DNA from: Blastocatellia bacterium UBA7656
GTDB taxonomy: Bacteria > Acidobacteriota > Blastocatellia > UBA7656
Length of the DNA: 64,000 bases
Reading direction: 5' to 3'
NCBI GenBank assembly: GCA_002483445.1
Contig: DLHY01000124.1
Location: forward strand, 1 to 64,000
Each line of letters starts with the position of its first letter. The first letter of the stretch is position 1. The position numbers and the translations under genes were made by a program. Shown one piece after another: positions 28,290 through 38,786 of the stretch. The notes beneath the pieces are model-generated. The model had not been told where the DNA came from. It ran no database searches and saw only the letters and a list, made by a program, of their open reading frames with translations.

Positions 28290-28386
28290 ACCACTGCCTC
28301 TGGCAGTGGTGCGGTTATCCGGTTCTACCGTTGAAAGGCATAGGCTAAATCGACCTTCAACGCAAGCCACCGCCTCTGGCGGTGGC
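28290..28386. repeat. Palindrome cluster (REPIN-like)
   Basis: ACCACTGCC (28290-28298) pairs with GGCAGTGGT (28302-28310). GCCACCGCC (28366-28374) pairs with GGCGGTGGC (28378-28386). Both hairpins have a TCT loop and are clearly the same sequence family. Between them CGTTGAAAGG (28329-28338) pairs with CCTTCAACG (28354-28362), with one bulge. A pair of related palindromes around a spacer is the usual form of a REPIN. The right palindrome has become the readthrough tail of the S41 remnant. Confidence 0.6.
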
Positions 28387-28607
28387 AGTTGACTGCCGCC
28401 AGAGTTGTTTCAATCTCTCCCGCATGTCGAAGTTACCGGGGTTCATCTTAAACGATTTTTCATAATTCCTGATGGCAAGTGTTTTCTCTCCGCTCACAAA
28501 GAAAGCGTTGGCGAGCGCAGCGTAAGAGTTTGGCGATTGCGGATTGGCTTCGACACGCCGGCGACTGCCAGCATTAACGATATAAAAAGCACTGAACGAG
28601 ATTTCAT
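28357..28607 (-). pseudogene. S41 remnant: signal-peptide start joined to TPR tail
   Basis: From ATG 28607 the first ~60 bases are nearly identical to the start of the S41 gene at 25820 (KSRSVLFI.LMLAV.GVSK). The sequence then jumps directly to the C-terminal TPR part (EANPQSPNSYAALANAFF, RNYEKSFKMNPGNFD, RERLKQL). About 1.5 kb of the catalytic domain is missing and the joint is out of frame, so no functional protein results. The original stop is lost and the frame runs into a palindrome. The remnant still lies 12 bases after the ADOP stop at 28620, as in the intact copy. Confidence 0.85.
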
Positions 28608-28619
28608 GCATTTCCCGCT

Positions 28620-31091
28620 TCATTCGCAACGAAGCGCGATCATCGGATCGACTTTCGTCGCCCGCCGCGCTGGAATATAGCAGGCCACGAGCGCGACAAG
28701 CATTAGCAGCGCAGCCACCGCAGCAAAGGTCATCGCGTCTGTTGCCCCCACCCGGTAAAGCATACTCTCAAGATAACGAGTCATCGCTGCCGCTGCTGTC
28801 AGCCCTACGATCAGACCGATCAAAGCAAGACCTGCACCCTGACCGATAACCAGTCTGAAAATGTTTCGGCGCCCAGCGCCCAACGCCATGCGAATACCGA
28901 TTTCCTGTGTGCGCTGGCTGACCGTGTAAGCGATCACTCCGTAAATCCCGGCGGCGGCAAGCAGCAAAGCTCCCGCTGCAAGAACACTCAGCAGCAACAT
29001 CACCGAACGTCGCTCGGCAACATTGCGAGCGACGATCTGTTCCATCGAATTGATGTTGAAGACCGGAAGATTTTTGTTCATTTCCAGAACCTGAGCGCGC
29101 ACAGCGCCGATGAGCGACAGAGGATTCGATTCAGCCTTTAGGACGATGTCCATGCCCCAGTCGCTGCCAAATCCCGATCTCGCCTGCGCGAAGGTGAAGT
29201 AGAGAATCGGGCGCGGTTCCATCTCAAGCTGGTTATGGCGCTCATCGCCGACTATGCCAGCAATCGTGTACCAATGCGGGTTTCCGCTTCCGATATCATC
29301 GAGCGTGATGCGCTGCCCTACGGGGTTTTCATCAGCCCAGTAGCGACGGGCTGCCGTCTGATTGATGACGATGACCGGATGAGAGTTTTCGCTGTCGGTT
29401 TCTGCAAGTACCCGACCCTGCAAAAGTGGCACGCCCATCGTTTGAAAATATCCCGGCATCACTGCTCGCCCATTGGCGGTGTGCTTATCCTGTGAATTGT
29501 CCGGCAGGCGACCTTCGACAGCGAAGCTCTCCACCCACCAGTTGCCTGTCAGCGGCAGCCGATTGACTGCCCCGACAGAAGCAACACCCGGCACTGCTTC
29601 GAGGCGTTCGAGCAGTTGCCGATAAAACTCTTTCGCTCTGTCCTTCTCGGCAAAGAGTTCTTTTACGAAGGTCTCTTCATCCTTGCCTTCGGGAGACGTT
29701 GTAAAAGGCGGGGCGATGCGCATCGTCAAAACATTTCGGGGATCGAATCCCGGATTGACCTCAAGCAGCGTGATGAAACTGCGAATCAGCAATCCCGCGC
29801 CGATCAGCACAACCACAGCCAGCGCGATTTCCCCTGCAACGAGAACGCCGCGCAACCTTCGCGCGCTCGTACCGCTTGATGACCGCGCGCTTTCCTTGAG
29901 CGATTCGGATAAGGCCGCATTTGAAGATTTGAAAGCCGGGAGCACGCCGAATATGATCCCTGCCGCAAGAGAAATTCCTATCGAGTAAGCCAGCGCCTGA
30001 AGGTCGATCTTTATCTCCTGAGCGCGGGGGACGAGATCGGCGATCATACTCTTGAGAACTTCCAGGCCGCCGAGAGCCAGAAGCAGACCTAAAGCGCATC
30101 CCGTCATCGCCAGCAGAACGCTTTCGGTCAGCAACTGGCGGACGAGGCGTGCGCGCGCTGCGCCGAGCGCAGCGCGCAAAGCTATCTCGCGCTTTCTCTC
30201 TGTGGAGCGCGCCAGCATGAGATTCGCGACGTTGGCGCAGGCTATCAGCATAACAAGCCCCACCGCTCCCCACATCAGCAAAAGCGGTTGTCGCACATCG
30301 CCCACGAGTATGTCTTGATATGGCTCGACGAGTATGCCCCAGCCTTTATTGGTATCCGGGTACTGCTCGGCGAGACGGGCAGCGATGGCGCTTGATTCCG
30401 CCTGCGCCTGTTCGACCAGGACGCCTGCTTTGAGTCGCCCGATGGTTGACAACCAGTGGCTGCCGCGTGAGCCTGACTGATCGGGTGTCAGTCCAATCGG
30501 TCTCCACATCTGCGTTTCGGCATCGGGGAACTCGAAGCCTTGCGGCATCACGCCGATCACCGTTACAGGATGCCCGCTCAACATCAGCGATTTGCCGACT
30601 GTCTCCGCGTCGCCTCCGAATCGTTCTTTCCAGAAAGTGTAACTGAGAATGACAACTCGATCTTTTCCCGGCTGATCTTCATCCGCAGCGAAAGATCGTC
30701 CCGTAACAGGCGACACGCCGAGAACGGAAAACAGATTCGCTGTCACCTGCGCGTACCGCACTCGTTGAGACTCATCGCTGCCCGTGAGGTTTCCGCTCGC
30801 GCCGTTGTAGGCGGCGATGCCTTCAAAGGTTGTGTTCTGTTTTTCCCAGTCCTCGAAGTCCTGATAAGAAGCGCCGAAGCGAGTAAATCCTTTTTCAGGA
30901 TTGGAGGAATTGATAACCACCAATTGTTCGGCCTGCGGGTAGGGCAGAGAGTTAAACAGAAGGGAGTTGACGGCGCTGAAGATAGCCGTATTCGCGCCGA
31001 TGCCCAAAGCGAGAGTGAAGAGGGCGACGAGAGAAAATCCGGGGCGCTTGATAAGCATTCGGAAAGAAAACCGCAAGTCCTGCAAGATCAT
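28620..31091 (-). CDS. ADOP-type duplicated MacB/FtsX permease (next to S41 remnant)
   Basis: 823 residues from ATG 31091, preceded by GGGAGA at five bases. It begins ILQDLRFSFRMLIKRPGFSLVALFTLALGIG and has the usual TM-MacB-FtsX-TM-MacB-FtsX layout. RTQEIGIRMALGAGRRNIFRLVIG marks the coupling region, and the end is CYIPARRATKVDPMIALRCE. The downstream S41 partner is destroyed, so if the ADOP-S41 pair works as a unit this permease may now act alone or share the intact S41 at 24141. Confidence 0.92.
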   Translation of the reverse strand: MILQDLRFSFRMLIKRPGFSLVALFTLALGIGANTAIFSAVNSLLFNSLPYPQAEQLVVINSSNPEKGFTRFGASYQDFEDWEKQNTTFEGIAAYNGASGNLTGSDESQRVRYAQVTANLFSVLGVSPVTGRSFAADEDQPGKDRVVILSYTFWKERFGGDAETVGKSLMLSGHPVTVIGVMPQGFEFPDAETQMWRPIGLTPDQSGSRGSHWLSTIGRLKAGVLVEQAQAESSAIAARLAEQYPDTNKGWGILVEPYQDILVGDVRQPLLLMWGAVGLVMLIACANVANLMLARSTERKREIALRAALGAARARLVRQLLTESVLLAMTGCALGLLLALGGLEVLKSMIADLVPRAQEIKIDLQALAYSIGISLAAGIIFGVLPAFKSSNAALSESLKESARSSSGTSARRLRGVLVAGEIALAVVVLIGAGLLIRSFITLLEVNPGFDPRNVLTMRIAPPFTTSPEGKDEETFVKELFAEKDRAKEFYRQLLERLEAVPGVASVGAVNRLPLTGNWWVESFAVEGRLPDNSQDKHTANGRAVMPGYFQTMGVPLLQGRVLAETDSENSHPVIVINQTAARRYWADENPVGQRITLDDIGSGNPHWYTIAGIVGDERHNQLEMEPRPILYFTFAQARSGFGSDWGMDIVLKAESNPLSLIGAVRAQVLEMNKNLPVFNINSMEQIVARNVAERRSVMLLLSVLAAGALLLAAAGIYGVIAYTVSQRTQEIGIRMALGAGRRNIFRLVIGQGAGLALIGLIVGLTAAAAMTRYLESMLYRVGATDAMTFAAVAALLMLVALVACYIPARRATKVDPMIALRCE

Positions 31092-31316
31092 CGTTGTCTC
31101 CCTGTGTAACAATCTGGTTTCAGGTGAGTGAAAACATCTCTGTGAAAGTTTCAGCCCGCATCGCTTTTTTCCGCCCGTCATCGCCTGATGTTCTCCCTGA
31201 TTGCCCTGCGCTATTCAGACCGCAAATCGACCATCAGCGTCAACAACTGATCAACAGCGCATCAGCAATAGGGCTTTCACAAAAATAGTTCCTTTCTCGA
31301 TGGCTCAATGAAACAA

Positions 31317-31336
31317 CGCCACATTAAAAAGTGGCG
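31317..31336 (-). terminator. Weak hairpin after the alpha/beta hydrolase gene
   Basis: CGCCAC (31317-31322) and GTGGCG (31331-31336) enclose an AT loop. On the minus strand the bases after the hairpin are TTGTTTCATT, a poor T-tract. Possible weak terminator. The rest of 31092-31380 (289 bases) shows nothing I can name. Confidence 0.3.
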
Positions 31337-31380
31337 AAGAACTTTAACGCATTGTTTCTTCGTCTCTGAACTTCCCTGAA

Positions 31381-32466
31381 TCACTTCAAAACTCTGGTCA
31401 ACCAGTCGAACAGAGGCGGCCCCCACGTCTCCTGATTGCTATCGAATAATTGTTTGTCCGGAGCATTCACCTTTTTCAGATTATGATCGGTGCCATCGAA
31501 GACATGCGCTTCATACTTCTTTCCCGAACGGCGAAGAGCCTCAATGCGCTCAAGGCTCAATTTGACAGGAGCGAAGCGATCATGACGGGGATCGCCGTAG
31601 AGCCACAGTATCGGCATATCCAACTTCTGAAGCGCCGGGACAGGATCGAAATCCAGCACGGTTCGTTCCCATCGGCGATACTGGTGGTCAATGCCTATGG
31701 GAGTTTCGGACAGGTACACGCGGCGGAACCATCGTTTGGTTTTGTGCTTCTCCCAAAGCGATTGAAACTCATCGAATCGCTTTCCAGTCCGCGTCACCTC
31801 CTGATCAACAAACTGCATTTCGCGCACCTCGGCTATCTCTTCATCCGTAAACTTCTCGAACCCAAGCCGCGCCGCTCTCTCGAATAACCAGTCCTCTCCC
31901 AACGTGGAAACCGATGCGGATAGCAGCACGAGAAAAGCCACCTTTTTGTTCTTCACTGCGGCAAGCGGGGCTACCCATCCGCCCTGACTCGCGCCGAAGA
32001 TGCCGACGCGACGGCCGTCAACGCTTTTGTGATTCTGGAGGAAGCTCACTCCGGCTGCGGCATCCATAGCCAGATCATCTATGTTGTAATAGCGCCATGC
32101 CTGCGGGTCGCCCTGCGATTCCCCGACGCCGCGTTTGTCATAGGTCAGCGCCGCGATGCCACGTTGCGCAAGGAGTTGAGCGAAAAAGAAGCTGTCGTTC
32201 CTTTTCGTTTCGCCCGAACCATGCACGAGAACGACACCGGGTACAGGTTTATCGCTGACGGGGAGGAAGAGGGTTCCCTTGAGTTGCAACGCGCCGCTTG
32301 AGAACATCACATCCTCGCGATTGAATTTCGCCTCTTGCTGGGCAACCGCCGATTGAGAAATCAAAAAGATTGTCAACACGCCGAGGCTTAAACGAACAGC
32401 GTGAGAAATCAGCGAGCGACCATTATTCCTGCTGAAATGCCAGACATTTTTATACATGCTCTTCAT
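31381..32466 (-). CDS. Exported alpha/beta hydrolase
   Basis: 361 residues with an N-terminal hydrophobic signal segment (about 24-43). Oxyanion region VLVHGSGETKR, a GVGES strand, nucleophile elbow GASQGG, acid region LYGDPRHDRFAP and catalytic histidine in GTDHNLKK are all visible. It resembles acyl-CoA thioester hydrolase/BAAT-type and dienelactone-type esterases annotated as alpha/beta hydrolase family proteins. The substrate is unknown. GGGAGA lies upstream of ATG 32466. It is the last gene of the long minus-strand array of exported enzymes that begins near 61.5 kb. Confidence 0.88.
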   Translation of the reverse strand: MKSMYKNVWHFSRNNGRSLISHAVRLSLGVLTIFLISQSAVAQQEAKFNREDVMFSSGALQLKGTLFLPVSDKPVPGVVLVHGSGETKRNDSFFFAQLLAQRGIAALTYDKRGVGESQGDPQAWRYYNIDDLAMDAAAGVSFLQNHKSVDGRRVGIFGASQGGWVAPLAAVKNKKVAFLVLLSASVSTLGEDWLFERAARLGFEKFTDEEIAEVREMQFVDQEVTRTGKRFDEFQSLWEKHKTKRWFRRVYLSETPIGIDHQYRRWERTVLDFDPVPALQKLDMPILWLYGDPRHDRFAPVKLSLERIEALRRSGKKYEAHVFDGTDHNLKKVNAPDKQLFDSNQETWGPPLFDWLTRVLK

Positions 32467-32497
32467 GCCGAATCTCCCTGCCTTTTCATTTTCTTCT

Positions 32498-34297
32498 TCA
32501 GCGCATCTGCTTGCGGTCTTTCATATACTGAAGAATCGCCGCCATGCCCGGATCAGCATTGTTCCGGTAATCCGCCGACGTGAATTCGGCCGGAATGTTT
32601 GGCGCAATCCACAACCGTTTATCGGTCGAATTCGACGCTCCGTGTTGGTGATAACGATCCGACACGCTCACCCGCAGTTTGCAGTAAGGCAACGTGAACA
32701 GTTTGTTTTCGCCGATGAAGTTCACACTCGCCCCGGTCGGCTCTCCGACAAACAGGGTGTTGGTCCAGAATTCCAAATCCGTCGCCAGATTCATCGCCGC
32801 TGAGTAGGTGTGTCGGCTGATGAGCGTAAAGAGTTTGCCGCGCTCGTTGATTTTCGGGTGTCGGATGAGTTGATGGATGAGCGGCGGATATAGATCGGAA
32901 CTGCCGCCATAGTTGCGCCGCAAATCAATGACCAGCGCCTCGACCGGGTTGGCGTCAATGAAGGCAAACAATTTTTCGATGAACGCGGCGAACGGCTCTG
33001 TCTCTTTGTTAAATACATTGTTGTAATGGAAGTAGACGATACGCTCATCTTTCAGATACTCGAACCAGTAAAAGTCAGTGGGACGCTGGAGCCAGAGCGG
33101 CAACGGGTTTTTGGCTGCCGCGTTCATCTGCGCCCAGGTTGGAGCCTCATCCTTGTCGCCAAACAACTTGGAATCCCATTTGAGCGCGGTGAGCGTGACC
33201 GACTGCTTCTGTCCATCGCGCTCAATGTGCAAGGTCGCTTTTTCGTCTGAATCCGTCGCCCCTAACATTTTGAGGATTTCGACCGTGCCTAAAACCGACG
33301 GCGCGCTCATCTTGTGGTGCATGCTGTTTTCGTGTCCGTAAAACCCTTCTGCCTCAGCGAACACTTGCTCGATTGATTTGTCGCCGATCTTCAACACCCG
33401 TGCGCCGACGATATTGGCGTATGCCGGGTCTGCCGCCCGGATGAAGAAGCCGTCTTTGAATTCGTAGATCATCACCGGGAGCATGTGAAAATCGAGCTTC
33501 TTGTTGAATTGCGGCCACATCGTTGTATGCCCATCACCGGCCAGCGCCACCAATTTGCAAAATTCCAGCGCGACTTCCTTATCCGTCAATTTCGGAATCG
33601 CCTCGTGGAGTTGTTTGATCTTCGCCGACCAAACGTCAGGCGGCGTTTTGACATGAATGTTGTAGTGTGACCGGAACAGCGTTTTGGTCATAAATGCGAG
33701 GTCATCTCGCCAGCCTTCGACGCGGGAGATGTCGGCGGGGAGTTCGGGGCCGAAAACTTGCGCGTGGAACTTCTCGCCCAGCGCCCGCTTCAACCGCGCG
33801 TCTCCCCTCAAACTATCGAGCCAGCTTGGATCCCAAGTGACGAGTTGCTCGAACCAGTAGGCGGCCTGCGCTGGGTCGTTTTTGAACGCATAGCTCCAGC
33901 CAAGTCCCCGCGCGACTTGTCTCTCCGCATAACCGGTTTTTTGGCATTGCTTGTACGCTTCGATGGCTTCGTCATATTTTTGCAATGAGAGTAAACAAGC
34001 CGCTTTTCTGAACCAGTACAAACCCTGATAGGGGTTTTGTTCCGCCAGTTCGGTATACGCGACGGCGGCTTTGGCCCAGTCTCTTTGATTGAAGAGTTGA
34101 TCGGCCTGCTCGGCCTTATCAATCTGGACAGAGGCATTTTGGGTGAGCGCCGCAACAAAAGGATTCTTGCCGCCTTGCGCGCCGCCGGAAGGTTCATTGG
34201 CGCTAGTGGTGACGGTTGCTTGATTCACCAGCAACAGCGTGAATGCCGCGCCGAGCAACAGCCCGGCGCAGATGCGTTTGAGCGTTACGTTGTTCAT
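32498..34297 (-). CDS. Exported S41 family peptidase-like protein with N-terminal TPR
   Basis: 599 residues with a signal peptide (1-33). Here the TPR region comes first (about 60-165: FNQRDWAKAAVAYTELAEQNPYQGLYWF in overlapping phrases) and the S41 core follows. The core has GDGHTTMWP, LVIDLRRNYGGS, SRHTYSAAMNLATDLE and LFVGEPTGASVNFIGE. The domain order is thus reversed relative to the other S41 paralogues, which have TPRs at the C terminus. The serine before AA is kept; the CtpA-type lysine box is absent. AGAGG precedes ATG 34297. Confidence 0.88.
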   Translation of the reverse strand: MNNVTLKRICAGLLLGAAFTLLLVNQATVTTSANEPSGGAQGGKNPFVAALTQNASVQIDKAEQADQLFNQRDWAKAAVAYTELAEQNPYQGLYWFRKAACLLSLQKYDEAIEAYKQCQKTGYAERQVARGLGWSYAFKNDPAQAAYWFEQLVTWDPSWLDSLRGDARLKRALGEKFHAQVFGPELPADISRVEGWRDDLAFMTKTLFRSHYNIHVKTPPDVWSAKIKQLHEAIPKLTDKEVALEFCKLVALAGDGHTTMWPQFNKKLDFHMLPVMIYEFKDGFFIRAADPAYANIVGARVLKIGDKSIEQVFAEAEGFYGHENSMHHKMSAPSVLGTVEILKMLGATDSDEKATLHIERDGQKQSVTLTALKWDSKLFGDKDEAPTWAQMNAAAKNPLPLWLQRPTDFYWFEYLKDERIVYFHYNNVFNKETEPFAAFIEKLFAFIDANPVEALVIDLRRNYGGSSDLYPPLIHQLIRHPKINERGKLFTLISRHTYSAAMNLATDLEFWTNTLFVGEPTGASVNFIGENKLFTLPYCKLRVSVSDRYHQHGASNSTDKRLWIAPNIPAEFTSADYRNNADPGMAAILQYMKDRKQMR

Positions 34298-34329
34298 TGA
34301 TTGACCTCTTTAGTCGTTTGCTTGTCAGT

Positions 34330-34923
34330 TCATTTTTTCCGCAAGTAGAGAAAGTCATAATTTGACTTCCAACTCTTGCCGCCATCCATCGAGAATTCCG
34401 AATACTGACGCACACGGTCAGCGTCCAGCCGCGTGACGGTCATCTTGCGCAGAAAGCGTTGCCCGTCGCGGCGATGCGATTCGCCTTCGTAATGCATTGC
34501 ATTGTCTTTATATTCGCCGCTGAATTCGCTGACGTTGCCGCCGTTGTCCACCCAGGTTTGCCGCCATTTCTTCAGCACGGCGTCATAAAAGTTGAAGCTC
34601 TTGCCCGTGTAGCCGCCCGGGTCGGAGTAGTTCTCGTAAATCACGCAACTGCCGATGATCCGCTGAATGCTGCTCTCGGCGATCTTCCTGCCGCCGGAGG
34701 TCACGTCCCATTCACCGACCCAGAAATCGAATTGCCGGTTTTCGGTCTGCCCACAAGGATTGGCGTTGCGTTCTGGAATCGCTTGAGCGGCGTTCTTTTG
34801 ATCCTGGAAATGGGCAAGGGCTTCCTGCGTGTCGCGCGCGAACGCCGGTTGCCAACTCGCGCCGAACGAAACTACTGCAAGATGAAAAGCGATTGCCGAT
34901 GCAATGGTTTGTTTTCTGATCAT
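34330..34923 (-). CDS. Exported DUF1579-like protein
   Basis: 197 residues with a signal peptide (1-29). The core opens NRQFDFWVGEWDVTSGG, the typical start of DUF1579-like, lipocalin-like beta-barrel proteins. It continues with IIGSCVIYENYSD and WRQTWVDNGGNVSEFSGEY and ends SMDGGKSWKSNYDFLYLRK. Such proteins probably bind small hydrophobic ligands; the role is not known. AGGAG lies ten bases before ATG 34923. Two copies of a similar domain occur in the protein at 61844-63139. Confidence 0.8.
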   Translation of the reverse strand: MIRKQTIASAIAFHLAVVSFGASWQPAFARDTQEALAHFQDQKNAAQAIPERNANPCGQTENRQFDFWVGEWDVTSGGRKIAESSIQRIIGSCVIYENYSDPGGYTGKSFNFYDAVLKKWRQTWVDNGGNVSEFSGEYKDNAMHYEGESHRRDGQRFLRKMTVTRLDADRVRQYSEFSMDGGKSWKSNYDFLYLRKK

Positions 34924-34974
34924 TGAAAATTTCTCCTATTTCAATTGCGACACTTCGACAAAAAAGAAGAGGCG

Positions 34975-36123
34975 TCACTTGCCGCCCGCTTTTTCAAGCA
35001 TTGCCGCCACGTCCGTCTTTCCCCTGGCACCGGCAATCATCAGTGGCGTAGCGCCTCGTTGGGTCGTCGCCTTCACGTTGGCTCCCAGCTTCAACAGCAT
35101 CTCGGCGGCGGCCAGCGAACCTGCTTCGGCGGCGTGGTGCAGCGGCGTGAAGCCGGTGTTATTCGCGCGGTTCACTTCGGCGCCGTGTTCGACCAGCCAT
35201 TGAATCAGCGCAGCCTGGTTCTTTTCCGCCGCGTAATTGAGCGCCGTCCGCCCGTTCTGGTTGGTGCGCGTATCCAGCGCGTTCAGGTCCGCACCCGCCT
35301 TGAGGGCCGCTTGCGCGTTGGCGAGATTGCCGGTCTGTGCGGCTTCCCAAAGCTGCGCCTGCGCTTCCGGGCTGCCTGCCGAGACTTTGGGCAGTTTGGA
35401 CAATTCGGCTTTGATTAAGGCTGCTTCGACGGATTCAGTGTTGACCTGCAAGGCTTCGTCGAAAGCGGCGCGCGCCTTCGAAGGTTGGCCGGTCTTGGCG
35501 TAAGCCTGCCCCAGCGTCAGCAACAGCCGTTGCTGGCCGTGATGCGAAAAGCGCTTGAACAGCGGTCCCATCCCCCGGCGCATACCTTCGAGCAGTTCCA
35601 CCACGTGCGATGCCGCGCCGTAAGACTCCGGCAACATCACGTAACTGCCGCTAGTGATCGAAAGCACTGCTCCATCACGGGGCGCGAGTTGTTCGGCTTG
35701 TTTGAGCAGCGCAAAGGCGCGGTCGAAATCGGCTTTCTGTTGCGCAGCGTTCTGCTTGCCCGCGCGCTCGGCGCGGACGGCGTAGAGCGAGCCGAGATAT
35801 GCCAGCGTCTCCGGGTCATCTTTCTGCAAGGCGAGCGTGCGTTCGAGCGTCTTCTCCGCTTTGGGAAAAGCGGCGGCGCGTCCTTCACCGAAATACTGAA
35901 AGAAATATGCTTTGGCGAGTTTGCGGGTCAGCCGGAAATCATCGGGCCTGGCAGCGACGGCGGTTTCGAGTTTGGCTACCTCTGCCGCGCTCGGCACGCT
36001 GCCCGCCACGAAATCTTCCGCCAATTGCCCTGGAATTTGCGCCCCTGCGGATTGGCTGAGACTTACCCAAAATAGCAGCGCGATCACGAAGAGCGCTGCC
36101 AGAGAGCGTTTGCGATTCATCAT
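34975..36123 (-). CDS. Exported TPR plus ankyrin-repeat protein
   Basis: 382 residues with a signal peptide (1-29). TPR helices cover about 45-240 (LAKAYFFQYFGEG, LAYLGSLYAVRAERAG, LLTLGQAYAKTGQPSKARAAFDEAL). Four ankyrin repeats follow (about 255-380), with GRTALNYAAEKNQAALIQWLVEHGAEVN and FTPLHHAAEAGSLAAAEMLLKLGANV as the best ones. It is a protein-protein interaction scaffold outside the cytoplasm. AAGGAG lies before the paired ATGATG at 36123. It sits between a DUF1579-like gene and a propeller gene in the same run. Confidence 0.88.
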   Translation of the reverse strand: MMNRKRSLAALFVIALLFWVSLSQSAGAQIPGQLAEDFVAGSVPSAAEVAKLETAVAARPDDFRLTRKLAKAYFFQYFGEGRAAAFPKAEKTLERTLALQKDDPETLAYLGSLYAVRAERAGKQNAAQQKADFDRAFALLKQAEQLAPRDGAVLSITSGSYVMLPESYGAASHVVELLEGMRRGMGPLFKRFSHHGQQRLLLTLGQAYAKTGQPSKARAAFDEALQVNTESVEAALIKAELSKLPKVSAGSPEAQAQLWEAAQTGNLANAQAALKAGADLNALDTRTNQNGRTALNYAAEKNQAALIQWLVEHGAEVNRANNTGFTPLHHAAEAGSLAAAEMLLKLGANVKATTQRGATPLMIAGARGKTDVAAMLEKAGGK

Positions 36124-36146
36124 TACTGATTCTCCTTATTCATTCG

Positions 36147-37094
36147 TTATTCACCGATCTCAAAATTCACCGATCTCAAAGCCTCTGCCAGCGAGATGCG
36201 ATAGAACGCGGCAAAGTCGCGCACGAAATACATCTCTTTCCCGTCAGGCGAAAAGAAGGGGAAGACATCGAAGCCTGCCTGGTTGATGTTCGCGCCGAGC
36301 GGCCTCGGTTCCGTCCAATCGCTGCCGCGTTTGAACGAAACCCAGATGTCGGAAGCGGCGCGCCCGGTTTGCGGGTTTCGCGTCGCCACATCGAAAAAGA
36401 TCGTTTGCCCCCGAGGGCCGAGCAACCCGCCGCTGATGCGCAAATCAGTGCGCCAATTCTTCCATCGCTCGACCGGTTCGAACGGCACAGGAGCCGCATA
36501 TTCTCTGCCGTTCCAGCGCGTCACCATCGTTACTCGCTGCGCATAATCCGGGGTGATGCGGCGGAAATAGAGCGCGCCGTCCGGCCCGAGATCCACCCAG
36601 GCGTGGTAATAACCGAGAGTGTTGACGGCGGCCATAAAAACCGGCTTGCTCCAACCATCGCCCTGGCGGTCAACGTACCAGAGATGCGCGTTCGGCTTGG
36701 CTGACGTATCGTCGGGCGCGGGACGATACGAAGCGAAGACCATGCGTCGCCCGTTTTTGGAAATCGCCGGATAAGTGTCGGAATACTCGCCGCCCAAATT
36801 GACGCGCTGCGGCTCCGACCATTTGCCGCCGGTCAGATGCGAGACGAAGATGCGATAATCTTCCTGCCCGCGCGTTATCTTTTTGAAGAAGTAGAACGAG
36901 CGGCCCTCGGGTGTGAAGCAGCCACGATAGACTTCACCTTCTGAGAGGACGCCCGGGCCTACGACTGCCGGTTGCGCCGTGTCGCTCGCTTGCGCTTTCG
37001 CTTCGGCCGGCAACAAGGGTACGGAGGTTGGCTGACCGAATGGCGTCGAAGCCGGGAGAAAGAAAGCCAGGGTCATCAATAGCCGTTTTTTCAT
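36147..37094 (-). CDS. Exported PD40/TolB-like beta-propeller protein
   Basis: 315 residues with a signal peptide (1-21). PD40-type blades are visible in GRSFYFFKKITRGQEDYRIFVSHL, YPAISKNGRRMVFASYRPA and FFSPDGKEMYFVRDFAAFYRIS. The start at 37094 follows GGAGG by seven bases; ATG 37124 would overlap the upstream S41 stop. It lies 26 bases after that S41 gene. It is probably a periplasmic binding propeller, perhaps serving the S41 protein, much as tricorn carries its own propeller. That link is an inference. Confidence 0.8.
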   Translation of the reverse strand: MKKRLLMTLAFFLPASTPFGQPTSVPLLPAEAKAQASDTAQPAVVGPGVLSEGEVYRGCFTPEGRSFYFFKKITRGQEDYRIFVSHLTGGKWSEPQRVNLGGEYSDTYPAISKNGRRMVFASYRPAPDDTSAKPNAHLWYVDRQGDGWSKPVFMAAVNTLGYYHAWVDLGPDGALYFRRITPDYAQRVTMVTRWNGREYAAPVPFEPVERWKNWRTDLRISGGLLGPRGQTIFFDVATRNPQTGRAASDIWVSFKRGSDWTEPRPLGANINQAGFDVFPFFSPDGKEMYFVRDFAAFYRISLAEALRSVNFEIGE

Positions 37095-37120
37095 CTTTGG
37101 TCCTCCGCATGATTGTGGAT

Positions 37121-38740
<1,620 letters not shown>

Positions 38741-38786
38741 TACCTTGTGTCTCCTTCTCTGGTTGTGCCACGTCAGTCCCGCGTGG

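Noticed and set aside
28357..28629. Small TPR protein of 90 residues
   Set aside because: The first part is an out-of-frame reading of an S41 signal peptide; the DNA shows a deleted S41 gene.
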